A stretch of 12,789 nt of DNA, from contig JAEWYL010000011.1 of the NCBI GenBank assembly GCA_023395675.1, positions 1-12,789 of the forward strand, in the 5' to 3' direction. How positions within the stretch are numbered: position 1 is the first letter of the stretch; the number at the start of each line of letters is the position of its first letter. The translations under genes were made by a program, and so were the position numbers. Source of the DNA: Chloroflexota bacterium (lineage in GTDB: Bacteria; Chloroflexota; Anaerolineae; Anaerolineales; UBA4823). The notes under the pieces are model-generated. The model made no database searches. It worked only from the letters and a program-made list of their open reading frames with translations, and was not told the origin of the DNA. Below, piece by piece: positions 1-6,242 of the stretch.

Positions 1-39
1 CGCCCCCCCCCCCCGGGGGTGGGGGGGGGGGGGGGGGGG
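1..39. repeat. C/G homopolymer tract at the window edge
   Basis: Twelve C (3-14) are followed by five G (15-19), one T, and nineteen G (21-39). The two strands are self-complementary around position 14, and the G run could form a G-quadruplex. No gene overlaps it convincingly. Such tracts are prone to sequencing and assembly error, so the exact length should not be trusted. Confidence 0.7.
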
Positions 40-109
40 CGCCGCTGTGCTTTGCGGGCGGGGGTGGGGGTTGAGTCGCGGCATTATTACGTTTTGTCAC
101 GGCACTTAA

Positions 110-144
110 CCCCTCCCCACGGCCGAATTTGCCGTGGGGAGGGG
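110..144. repeat. Perfect 14-bp inverted repeat (hairpin)
   Basis: CCCCTCCCCACGGC (110-123) is exactly complementary to GCCGTGGGGAGGGG (131-144), with a 7-nt loop CGAATTT. The stem is very stable, but no T-run follows on either strand, so it is not a standard intrinsic terminator. It lies in a gene-free stretch and is followed by two more hairpins built from another sequence. Confidence 0.75.
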
Positions 145-167
145 AGCTGGCAACCGCCGGTGCAGGC

Positions 168-380
168 GCCTCGCACCTGGGTTTTTGGTGCGAGGCACTT
201 TCTATCCCCAAAATGGTTGCAAGCAGGCAACGAAAGCTTCCCCACCAGTCGCGCGGTCAGGCGAGGAAGTGCCTTGCACCTGGCCGCGAGAAGTTCACCC
301 CCCAGGTGCAAGGCGCTGCCGGCGGTCACCGCTGAGAGGGCAGGAGGGATTTGCCAGCGGTGAAATCGCCTCGCACCTGG
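168..380. repeat. Interspersed GCCTYGCACCTGG repeat with two hairpins
   Basis: The word GCCTCGCACCTGG occurs at 168-180 and 368-380, and GCCTTGCACCTGG at 271-283. An inverted copy of the latter (CCAGGTGCAAGGC) lies at 302-314 and a shorter one (GGTGCGAGGC) at 187-196. These pair into two hairpins: 168-177 with 187-196 (10 bp, 9-nt loop) and 271-283 with 302-314 (13 bp, 18-nt loop). Spacing is irregular, so this is not a CRISPR array. The rest of 1-586 shows no convincing gene. Confidence 0.7.
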
Positions 381-389
381 CCCAAATCA

Positions 390-418
390 TTGTGCTTTTC
401 GTGATTTCCGATTAAAAT
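390..418 (+). promoter_or_regulatory. Possible promoter upstream of the first ATP-grasp gene
   Basis: TAAAAT at 413-418 matches five of six bases of a sigma-70 -10 box. TTGTGC at 390-395 is a poor -35 (TTG only) with a 17-nt spacer. It sits in a locally A+T-richer patch and would give a leader of roughly 160 nt before the ATG at 587. The match is suggestive only. Confidence 0.3.
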
Positions 419-586
419 TCTCCGAATATCAGGGGGCTGTGCCCGATTTATTCCATATACCCGCGCTGCGCCGCATAGGGTCGATTACCTGTCTCGCCCG
501 GCGCAGCGTTCGAACCGGTTTCCCGGCAGCTCCACGCAATCAGGGTCCCACTACCGCTCTACCCGCTGCCGGAACGGAGGCGTCCG

Positions 587-1750
587 ATGAATTTTGTCTT
601 CTTATCCCCCCATTTCCCACCCCACTACCACCGCTTCGCCGTCCACCTGGCCTCGCTGGGCGCCAACGTCCTGGGCCTGGCCGACGAGCCCTACGAACAC
701 CTGCAGCCCGCCCTGCGCGACAGCCTGCGCGAGTATTACCGCGTCCAGAATTTGCATGCTTACGACGAGCTGGTGCGCGCCCTGGGCTTCTTCACCCACC
801 GTTACGGCAAGCTGGACCGCCTGGACTCGCACAACGAGTACTGGCTGGAGACCGAGGCCCGCCTGCGCACCGATTTCAACATTTACGGCATCAAGGAGGA
901 CGCCATCGCCCGCGTCAAGCGCAAGTCGCTGATGAAGGAGGTCTTCCGGGAGGCCGGGGTGGAGGTGGCCGCCGGGCGCGTGGCGCAGGGGCTGGAGGAG
1001 GCCCACGCATTCGCCGCCGAGGTCGGCTACCCGCTGATCGCCAAGCCCGATATTGGGGTGGGCGCGGCCAAAACCTATAAGATCCACAACCCCCGGGAGC
1101 TGGAGAACTTCTTCGCCCAGAAACCGCCCTCCGACTATATCCTGGAGGAGTTCGTGGACGGGGCAATCTGCAGCTTCGACGGCCTGGCCGATCGCGACGG
1201 CCAGCCGGTCTTCTATACCGCCCACGAGTACAGCCAGGGCATTATGGAGACCGTCAACGACGACGGCAACGTGTACTATTACTCTCTGCGGGAAATACCC
1301 GCCGACCTGGAGGAGGCCGGGCGCAAGGTGCTCAAGGCTTTTGCGGTGCGCGAACGCTTCTTCCACTTCGAGTTCTTCCGCCGCCGCCGTGACGGCTGCA
1401 TCGTGGCCCTCGAGGTGAACATGCGCCCCCCCGGCGGGCTCACCACCGATATGTTCAACTTCGCCAACGATATCGATATCTACTACCAGTGGGCGCACGT
1501 GGTGGTGCACAACCGCTTCACTGCCGAATATGAGCGCCAATATCACTGCGCCTATATCGGCCGCAAGCTGAACCGCGCCTATGCCCTCTCGATCGAGGAG
1601 GTCCTGAGCCGCCTGGGCGATAAAGTGGTGCACCACGAGCCCATCAGCGGGGTCTTCAGCGGAGCCCTGGGCGATTACGGTTTCCTGGTGCGCTCGCCCG
1701 ACCTGGAGTGTATCCACGAAGCGGCCGAGATGGCGCAGGCGCTGGCCTGA
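587..1750 (+). CDS. ATP-grasp carboxylate-amine ligase-like protein
   Basis: This 387-residue protein has ATP-grasp architecture: a Rossmann-like pre-domain (about 1-105, starting FVFLSPHFPPHY), then the nucleotide-binding lobes. Visible landmarks are the ATP-binding lysine in LIAKPD (K153), the hinge acidic run ILEEFVDG (185-192), an acidic position in FHFEFF (E262), and the metal ligands in ALEVNMRP (E276, N278). Family members activate a carboxylate as acyl phosphate and join it to an amine; the substrates here are unknown. It is not a RimK/LysX-type or D-Ala-D-Ala ligase by obvious motif. The start is supported by GGAGG at 576-580, six bases before ATG. An alpha/beta-hydrolase gene follows after 19 bases, so the two are probably co-transcribed and act on related compounds. 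A cytoplasmic location is expected, as no signal peptide or membrane segment is visible. Confidence 0.85.
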   Translation: MNFVFLSPHFPPHYHRFAVHLASLGANVLGLADEPYEHLQPALRDSLREYYRVQNLHAYDELVRALGFFTHRYGKLDRLDSHNEYWLETEARLRTDFNIYGIKEDAIARVKRKSLMKEVFREAGVEVAAGRVAQGLEEAHAFAAEVGYPLIAKPDIGVGAAKTYKIHNPRELENFFAQKPPSDYILEEFVDGAICSFDGLADRDGQPVFYTAHEYSQGIMETVNDDGNVYYYSLREIPADLEEAGRKVLKAFAVRERFFHFEFFRRRRDGCIVALEVNMRPPGGLTTDMFNFANDIDIYYQWAHVVVHNRFTAEYERQYHCAYIGRKLNRAYALSIEEVLSRLGDKVVHHEPISGVFSGALGDYGFLVRSPDLECIHEAAEMAQALA

Positions 1751-1769
1751 GCCGGCCCGGAAGAGGGTT

Positions 1770-2513
1770 ATGAACGTCGAGTATCATTCCTGGTGGAGCC
1801 CCAGCCTGGGGCAGCAGATGGAGTTGAAGGTCTACGGCTGGTACGGCAAGCCCGTGCTGGTCTTCCCGGCCCAGGGCGGGCGCTTTTTCGATTTCGAGAA
1901 TTTCGGCATGGTGGCCTGCATCGAGCACCTGATCGAGGCCGGGAAGGTGAAGCTCTTCACGGTGGACAGCGTGGACAACCAGTCCTGGTCCAACTGGGGG
2001 GCGCACCCGGCCGATCGGGCCCTGCGCCACGAGGCCTACGACGCCTACATCACCACCGAGGTGGCCCCCTTCATGCGCACTCACTGCGGGGAGACGGAGC
2101 AGAAATTCCTCACCCACGGCTGCAGCATGGGCGCCTACCACGCCGCCAACTTCTTCTTCCGCCACCCCAACCTGTTCGACTCGGTGATCGCCCTCAGCGG
2201 TCTGTACCAGCTCGGCATGTTCGTGGGCGATTATATGGACGAGCTGGTCTATCTCAACTCGCCCCTGCACTACCTGCCCAATCTGAAGGACCCCTGGTAT
2301 CTCTCCCAGTACCGCCACAGCCGCATCATCATCTGCTGCGGGCAAGGGGCCTGGGAGGACGAGATGCTGCACGATACCCGGCAGCTCAAGGGAGTGCTGG
2401 AGGGGCTGCAGGTGCCGGCCTGGGTCGACCTGTGGGACCACGACGTCAACCACGACTGGCCCTGGTGGCAGCGCATGCTGCCCTATTTCCTCGAAGCCTG
2501 CGACTGGGAATAG
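1770..2513 (+). CDS. Alpha/beta-hydrolase, putative esterase family
   Basis: This 247-residue protein begins MNVEYHSWWSPSLGQQMEL, the strand-rich opening of putative-esterase (esterase D-like) hydrolases. The nucleophile elbow G-C-S-M-G (117-121) gives the probable catalytic serine S119. H228 in the context NHDWPWW near the C-terminus is the likely catalytic histidine. The acid is uncertain; E196 or D197 in GAWEDE, or D224, are candidates. The protein is complete, has no signal peptide, and is rich in Trp and His. GAGG (1763-1766) lies three bases upstream of the ATG, a rather tight ribosome binding site. It sits 19 bases behind an ATP-grasp ligase, suggesting that the ligase makes an amide or ester and the hydrolase processes the product or precursor. 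That link is inference, and the substrate is unknown. Confidence 0.82.
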   Translation: MNVEYHSWWSPSLGQQMELKVYGWYGKPVLVFPAQGGRFFDFENFGMVACIEHLIEAGKVKLFTVDSVDNQSWSNWGAHPADRALRHEAYDAYITTEVAPFMRTHCGETEQKFLTHGCSMGAYHAANFFFRHPNLFDSVIALSGLYQLGMFVGDYMDELVYLNSPLHYLPNLKDPWYLSQYRHSRIIICCGQGAWEDEMLHDTRQLKGVLEGLQVPAWVDLWDHDVNHDWPWWQRMLPYFLEACDWE

Positions 2514-2534
2514 GTATCTATCTGAAAATTATTA

Positions 2535-2583
2535 TGTTGTGTTGGGTGCCTAAGCCTGTGCCAGGCCGGCGCCCAACACAACA
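2535..2583. repeat. Nested hairpin between esterase and HIT genes
   Basis: A 16-bp stem (2535-2550 with 2568-2583, one G-U pair) encloses a second 5-bp hairpin, GCCTG-TGC-CAGGC (2554-2566). The outer arms read TGTTGTGTTGGGTGCC and GGCGCCCAACACAACA. It starts about 20 nt after the esterase stop and ends about 30 nt before the HIT start. No T-run follows on the + strand, so it may be a REP-like element or RNA-stability structure rather than a simple terminator. Confidence 0.7.
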
Positions 2584-2614
2584 ACCTGAAATAGTATTTT
2601 GGGGATAGAGAACG

Positions 2615-3043
2615 GTGAACGGCTGTATTTTTTGCGAGATCCTGGCCGGCAGGGCCGGGGCCAGCCTGGTCTACCAGGATGAGCACTGCGCCGCGTTCCT
2701 GGACATCCAGCCCGTCACCCCGGGGCACCTGCTGGTGATCCCCCGCCGGCACGCCGTCTCGCTGGCGGACCTGGGGGAGGACGAGGGCGGGCGCGTGTTC
2801 CAGGCCGGGCAGCGGCTGGCGGGGGCGCTGCGCCGCAGCGGCCTGCGCTGCGAAGGGGTCAACTTCTTCCTGGCCGATGGCGAGGCGGCGGGCCAGGAGG
2901 TCTTCCACCTGCACCTGCACGTCATCCCCCGCTACGCGGGCGACGGCTTCGGGCTGAGGTTTGGCCCGCACTATCCCAGCCGCCCCCCGCGCGCCGACCT
3001 GGACGAGACCGCCCGGAAAATCCGGGAGGCGCTTTCGTATTGA
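2615..3043 (+). CDS. HIT family (histidine triad) nucleotide hydrolase
   Basis: This 142-residue protein has the full HIT signature VFHLHLHVIPR (97-106), with H98, H100 and H102 as the triad; the middle and last histidines act in nucleotidyl transfer. The N-terminus, NGCIFCEIL, carries the C4/C7 pair typical of HIT proteins with a zinc-binding N-terminus, and the family segment FLDIQPVTPGHLLVIPRRH (28-46) is intact. HIT hydrolases cleave aminoacyl-AMP, phosphoramidates or dinucleoside polyphosphates in the cytoplasm; which of these applies is not visible. Translation starts at GTG, the only suitable start before CIFC, behind a weak GGGGA (2601-2605). A large hairpin precedes it, so it may be transcribed independently of the esterase gene. 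It converges on the histidine kinase gene. Confidence 0.9.
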   Translation: MNGCIFCEILAGRAGASLVYQDEHCAAFLDIQPVTPGHLLVIPRRHAVSLADLGEDEGGRVFQAGQRLAGALRRSGLRCEGVNFFLADGEAAGQEVFHLHLHVIPRYAGDGFGLRFGPHYPSRPPRADLDETARKIREALSY

Positions 3044-3060
3044 TCCGCTTGATCTGTGCT

Positions 3061-3119
3061 CATCTGCGTAATCTGTGGATAAGAAAACGATCCACAGATT
3101 ACGCAGATGTACGCAGATG
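3061..3119. terminator. Perfect 20-bp inverted repeat between convergent genes
   Basis: Bases 3061-3080 (CATCTGCGTAATCTGTGGAT) are exactly complementary to 3090-3109, with a 9-nt loop AAGAAAACG. The 10-mer TACGCAGATG is then repeated directly at 3110-3119. It lies in the 86-bp gap between the HIT gene (+) and the kinase gene (-), where a bidirectional terminator would be expected, although no long T-run follows. From memory, the CATCTGCG/AATCTGTGGAT words occur in dispersed intergenic repeats of many bacteria, so it may also be a repeat-family copy. Confidence 0.7.
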
Positions 3120-3129
3120 GAAAACCAGC

Positions 3130-4338
3130 TTAAGTTGTCTCCTCTTCCCACCTTCGCGGCAGCTCGATCACAAAAATAGTCCCCTGTCCGGGCTCGCTCT
3201 CGGCGCGGATGCGCCCGCCGTGGGCCTGCACCAGCCCGCGCGCGATCGCCAGGCCCAGCCCGCTGCCGGCGTTGCCGCTGCGGCTGCGGGCCCGGTCGCC
3301 CCTCCAGAAACGGTCGAAGATAAAGGGCAGGTCCTCCGGCGGGATGCCCGCCCCGGTATCGCTCACCGCCAGGCGCATGCCCTCCGGGATCGGCTCGGCC
3401 AGCAGGTTGATGCGCCCCCCCCGTGGGGTGTGGCGCAGCGCGTTCGCCACCAGGTTCGAGAGCACCTGGTCCAGCCGGTCGGGGTCGGCCTCCAGCGCCA
3501 GCCCCTCTCCCTCGCCGGTCCCATCCGGGACGTCCACTTCGATGCGGATCCCCGCCTCCTCCGCCTGGACGCTGAAGCTGGTAGCCACGTCGGCCAGCAG
3601 GTCGGCGGCCTGGACGCGGGCGGGATGCAGCGGGAGCTGCCCGCTCTCGGCCAGGGAGAGGGTCTGCAGGTCGTTCACCAGGCGCGCCAGCAGGCGGGTC
3701 TCCTCCAGCGTGGCGGACAGGTGCTCGGGGGTAGGCTCGTACACCCCATCCAGGATGCCCTCCAGGTTGCCCTGGATGATGTGCAGGGGGGTGCGCAGTT
3801 CGTGGGCCACGTCGGCGGTCAGGTTGCGGCGCTGCTGCTCATCACGCGCCAGCTCCTCGGTCATGCGGTTGAAGCTTTGGGCCAGCCGGCCCAGTTCCCC
3901 TGGCAGGTTCTCCTGCACGCGCACGCTCAGGTCGCCCTCGGCCACCGCGTCCGCCGCGGCCATTACCTCGGCCAGTGGCGATCCGAAGCGGCGGAAGGTG
4001 AAGCTGGCCATCAGGGCCGCCAGGACCAGAAAGATGCCCGGGACGGCGCAGCCCGCCAGCACCAGCATCTCGAGCGGGCCAAAGCGCGAGCCTCGCGCCC
4101 AGAGGCCCAGCAGGAGCGCCAGCGCGATCAGGGTAAGCAGGGTCAGCGCGGCGAAGATGCTCGCGATGCGGAAGAATAGAAGGCGGCGCTTGGCATGCAG
4201 CCCGTGCGGCCCGCCGCGGCCGGCCCAGCGGCCGTGCGCCCAGGGCGGGCCTCCCAGGTGGCCCTGCCAGCGCCCGCCCTGGTCCGGGTCCCCGGACTGC
4301 CGGTCTTCGCGGCGGTTATGCTCGGGCAGCGGGCTCAT
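3130..4338 (-). CDS. Sensor histidine kinase (two transmembrane helices, HAMP)
   Basis: This 402-residue kinase has a cytoplasmic N-terminus unusually rich in His, Trp and Gly (about 22-50, including H27, H35, H45, H48), then TM1 (about 53-80), a loop of only about ten residues, TM2 (about 90-113), HAMP (about 111-165), and a DHp domain with VAHELRTP and phospho-acceptor H179. The HATPase lobe shows the N box NLVANALRH (295-303), DTGAGI (327-332), the F box FIFDRFWRG (339-347) and GSGLGLAIA (358-366). All catalytic motifs are intact. The missing periplasmic domain means it must sense in the membrane, internally or through a partner. Its ATG shares one base with the stop of the regulator gene (TGATG), so the two are translationally coupled. 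The small His-rich membrane protein encoded upstream is a candidate sensory partner. Confidence 0.92.
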   Translation of the reverse strand: MSPLPEHNRREDRQSGDPDQGGRWQGHLGGPPWAHGRWAGRGGPHGLHAKRRLLFFRIASIFAALTLLTLIALALLLGLWARGSRFGPLEMLVLAGCAVPGIFLVLAALMASFTFRRFGSPLAEVMAAADAVAEGDLSVRVQENLPGELGRLAQSFNRMTEELARDEQQRRNLTADVAHELRTPLHIIQGNLEGILDGVYEPTPEHLSATLEETRLLARLVNDLQTLSLAESGQLPLHPARVQAADLLADVATSFSVQAEEAGIRIEVDVPDGTGEGEGLALEADPDRLDQVLSNLVANALRHTPRGGRINLLAEPIPEGMRLAVSDTGAGIPPEDLPFIFDRFWRGDRARSRSGNAGSGLGLAIARGLVQAHGGRIRAESEPGQGTIFVIELPRRWEEETT

Positions 4339-5027
4339 CAGCTTTGCGGCTCCATAAAGCGGTAGCCAATCCCGTACACCGTCTCGATATAGCGCGGCGC
4401 GGCCGGGTCGCTTTCCAGCTTCCGGCGCAGGTTCTTGATATGCGAGTCCACCGAACGGTCGAAGTTCGCCGCCGCGCTCCCGTGCAGCTCGTCCAGAAGC
4501 TGCTCCCGGCTGAGGGTCTGCCCGGGATGGCGCGCCAGGACGGCCAGCAGTTTGAACTCGTTCGGGGTCAGGTGCAGCGGCCTGCCGGCGAGGGTGACCC
4601 GGTGCCCGGCCAGGTCGATCTCCAGCTCCCCCTGCCGGATCTGGCTGGGGAGCTGCACCTGGCCCTGGGCCCGCCGCAGGACGGCGCGCACCCGGGCCGC
4701 CAGGGCGCGCGGGGAGAAGGGCTTGGTGATGTAATCGTCCGCCCCCAGCTCCAGCCCCACGATCTGGTCGCTCTCCTCCGCCAGGGCCGTGAGCATGATG
4801 ATGGGCACGTCGCTCTCCCGGCGGATGGCCCGGCACACCTCGCGCCCGTCCATGCCGGGCAGCAGCAGGTCCAGCACCACCAGGTCCGGCCGTTCACGCC
4901 GCGCCAGGGCCAGGGCGGTCTTCCCATCCCCGGCGCTGATCACCCGGAAACCGTTCTTCTCCAGGTAATCGCGGGCCAGCTTGACCACTTTCGGTTCGTC
5001 GTCTGCTACCAGGATCAGCTCTTGCAT
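4338..5027 (-). CDS. OmpR/PhoB-family response regulator
   Basis: This 229-residue protein has a receiver domain (1-118) with acidic D9, D10, phospho-acceptor D53 (in VVLDLLLPG), switch T80 and conserved K102 (ITKPF). A winged-helix DNA-binding domain follows (about 130-226), with LTPNEFKLLAVLARHPGQ and the recognition-helix region RSVDSHIKNLRRKLE (191-205), ending in the usual VYGIGYRF. It is full length for OmpR regulators. Phosphorylated by the kinase encoded immediately downstream, it should bind DNA as a dimer. No strong ribosome binding site precedes the ATG, but the product begins in the normal place (MQELILVADDE). The upstream 145 bp contain two hairpins flanking a TATAAT box, the probable control region. 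The target genes may include its own operon or the neighbouring membrane-protein gene. Confidence 0.95.
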   Translation of the reverse strand: MQELILVADDEPKVVKLARDYLEKNGFRVISAGDGKTALALARRERPDLVVLDLLLPGMDGREVCRAIRRESDVPIIMLTALAEESDQIVGLELGADDYITKPFSPRALAARVRAVLRRAQGQVQLPSQIRQGELEIDLAGHRVTLAGRPLHLTPNEFKLLAVLARHPGQTLSREQLLDELHGSAAANFDRSVDSHIKNLRRKLESDPAAPRYIETVYGIGYRFMEPQS

Positions 5028-5109
5028 AATTCATCCGTGAGAGCGTGTAGCTCGAGAGAGAAACGGCCGGCTCAGGGCGACCAGGGCCCTGAGCAGCGGT
5101 TGAACCTGA

Positions 5110-5142
5110 GCCTGTGGGAGCGGCTTCGACGCCCCCACAGGC
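5110..5142. repeat. Hairpin in the probable leader of the regulator gene
   Basis: GCCTGTGGG (5110-5118) pairs with CCCACAGGC (5134-5142) around a 15-nt loop that can itself add a few pairs. On the - strand it would lie at the very start of a transcript initiated from the TATAAT at 5149-5144, about 85 nt before the regulator ATG. It could be a 5' stabilising structure or a repeat copy. Confidence 0.55.
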
Positions 5143-5143
5143 C

Positions 5144-5149
5144 ATTATA
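5144..5149 (-). promoter_or_regulatory. TATAAT -10 box for the regulator/kinase operon
   Basis: Reading the - strand, a consensus TATAAT follows CCCGG at 5149-5144. The best upstream -35-like word, CTGACG, is 21 nt away, which is too far, so the -35 is weak or an activator is needed. A 7-bp inverted repeat directly abuts the -10 and could act as an operator. Confidence 0.45.
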
Positions 5150-5170
5150 CCGGGAGTGAGCCCCTCCCGG
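5150..5170 (-). terminator. Hairpin just after the His-rich membrane protein gene
   Basis: CCGGGAG (5150-5156) pairs with CTCCCGG (5164-5170) around a 7-nt loop, two bases after the stop codon of the upstream - strand gene. There is no T-run; the TATAAT of the next promoter follows immediately. It could be a weak terminator, an operator next to the -10 box, or both. Confidence 0.45.
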
Positions 5171-5172
5171 CG

Positions 5173-5670
5173 TCAGAGCGTCTCGGGCTGCGGTTCGTCC
5201 GGCTCGGCGCCCTCTGCAGGAGGCGGCCCCTGAGGGCCCTGCCCCGCGTGCGGGTCATGCCACCCGGGATGCTGCCCGTGGGGACCCTGCCAGCCGCGCT
5301 GCGCTTCACCGGGCCCGCCCGGCCCGCCAGGACCCCAGCCGGGACGCCCGCCCCGGTGCCAGGGGCCGAAACGGAACAGGGCGAAGAGGGCGCCCAGCAG
5401 CGCCAGCCCGAACAGGCAGCCAAAGCACAGGAACGCCAGCTCGAAGAGGCCCAGGCGCGGCCCGCCCCAGCCCCAGGGATGGACCGGGTAGAACCGGTAG
5501 CCCGGCGCCCCATCCGGCCCACCGCCCTCGATCGCGTAGCCCTGCCACGGCCCCTGGGCGTAGCCCGGCGACAGCCCGGCGCCGAACACCAGCGAGAAGG
5601 CCCCGAGGGCCAGGATTACGATGGCGAAAAACGCCAGGATGCGCCAGAAAAAGAAACCTCTGTGATACAT
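5173..5670 (-). CDS. Small membrane protein with His/Gly/Pro/Trp-rich tail
   Basis: I do not recognise a named family for this 165-residue protein. It begins MYHRGFFFWR, with TM1 about 7-30. A roughly 43-residue Gly/Pro/Trp-rich loop follows, then TM2 about 74-99 (containing CFGC, residues 82-85). The hydrophilic tail (100-165) is rich in Gly, Pro, Trp and His (H105, H131, H134, H138, H141) and ends in an acidic EPDEPQPETL. The His spacing would suit weak transition-metal binding, which is inference. The start at 5670 is preferred over the ATG at 5676, because GGAGG lies seven bases before the former but one base before the latter. The gene lies directly upstream of, and in the same direction as, a two-component pair whose kinase has a similar His/Trp/Gly-rich segment, suggesting an accessory or regulated membrane protein. 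Confidence 0.75.
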   Translation of the reverse strand: MYHRGFFFWRILAFFAIVILALGAFSLVFGAGLSPGYAQGPWQGYAIEGGGPDGAPGYRFYPVHPWGWGGPRLGLFELAFLCFGCLFGLALLGALFALFRFGPWHRGGRPGWGPGGPGGPGEAQRGWQGPHGQHPGWHDPHAGQGPQGPPPAEGAEPDEPQPETL

Positions 5671-5769
5671 CTCCATACCTCCATTCTGATTTGATCCACT
5701 CCCTCAGCCGGGCGGCGAGACCGCCAGACCGAGCCTGCTTTTCCATAGCTCTCAATGGGTGCTGGCGAA

Positions 5770-5842
5770 TGCGCAATGCGGTTGCGCACAATCTGCGACT
5801 TCACAGGCGCCGGTCCGGCTTTGCCAACTCTGAGCCTGTGAA
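5770..5842. repeat. Two adjacent inverted repeats
   Basis: TGCGCAA (5770-5776) pairs with TTGCGCA (5782-5788) around TGCGG. TTCACAGGC (5800-5808) pairs with GCCTGTGAA (5834-5842) around a 25-nt loop. The second pair of arms recurs, one base longer, as a nearly loopless palindrome at 6273-6294. Confidence 0.6.
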
Positions 5843-5967
5843 ACAGGGCAACCTTGAGAGCTACTCTAAGATTAACAGGAGAGTGTGGAGAAAAAATGGA
5901 GGCCAGGGGGAGGTTTTGTGGAAATTCGAGGCGCCCGGCCCCAGGGCCTGTTTCCCGGGCGAACAAA

Positions 5968-6002
5968 AAGACCCCAAAGGTCTTGGAGACCTTTGGGGTC
6001 TT
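5968..6002 (-). terminator. 16-bp perfect hairpin with T-run on the - strand
   Basis: AAGACCCCAAAGGTCT (5968-5983) is exactly complementary to AGACCTTTGGGGTCTT (5987-6002), with a 3-nt loop. On the - strand the stem runs directly into TTTTT, the shape of a Rho-independent terminator for transcription coming from the acetyltransferase gene. The + strand lacks a comparable T-run. Confidence 0.65.
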
Positions 6003-6070
6003 CTGGTGGCCGCGGGCTTCTCGCCCGGGCGCGTGCCGCCACAGATTGGGCGAAACGGGACCCGGTCGGC

Positions 6071-6148
6071 CGGCACCGTTTGAACGGCACCCGTTCGGCC
6101 TGCACCCGTGAATGGCGCCGGGGGCCGGCACCGGTTGAAACCGGCGCC
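6071..6148. repeat. Three degenerate copies of a small palindrome
   Basis: Copies at 6071-6091, 6100-6119 and 6126-6148 share the plan GCACC-n-TGAA-n-GGC(A/G)CC, spaced 29 and 26 bases. The first reads GGCACCGTTTGAACGGCACC from 6072. The third is the best hairpin, with CCGGTT-GA-AACCGG at its centre. They form a short tandem array of imperfect stem-loops next to a terminator candidate. Confidence 0.5.
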
Positions 6149-6150
6149 TG

Positions 6151-6178
6151 AAAAAAACCAAACCTGCTGAAGCAGGTT
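6151..6178 (-). terminator. Probable intrinsic terminator of the acetyltransferase gene
   Basis: AACCTGCT (6161-6168) and AGCAGGTT (6171-6178) form an 8-bp stem with a 2-nt loop. On the - strand this is followed by TGG and seven T (complement of 6151-6157), a good Rho-independent arrangement. It lies about 190 bases beyond the stop of the acetyltransferase gene, the nearest - strand gene upstream. Confidence 0.6.
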
Positions 6179-6242
6179 ACGGCGCATCCGTGCGCTACAT
6201 GAATGCGTTGCGCCGCATGGCTGTGGGGCGAGCTTGCTGGGG

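Noticed and set aside
168..380. CRISPR-like repeats
   Set aside because: Copies are in both orientations, only 13 bases long and irregularly spaced, with no cas gene in the window.
497..573. tRNA-like words on the - strand (GGTTCGAAC, GGTAGAGCGGTAGT)
   Set aside because: The T-stem pairs at only about two of five positions, no GCTC partner exists for the D-stem, and no 7-bp acceptor stem closes. At most it is a decayed tRNA relic.
602..1717. 371-codon open frame antisense to the first ATP-grasp gene
   Set aside because: No recognisable motif, no ribosome binding site, and the + strand frame carries a complete ATP-grasp signature.
6071..6148. Integron attC sites
   Set aside because: No conserved GTTRRRY core at the ends, no gene cassettes and no integrase.
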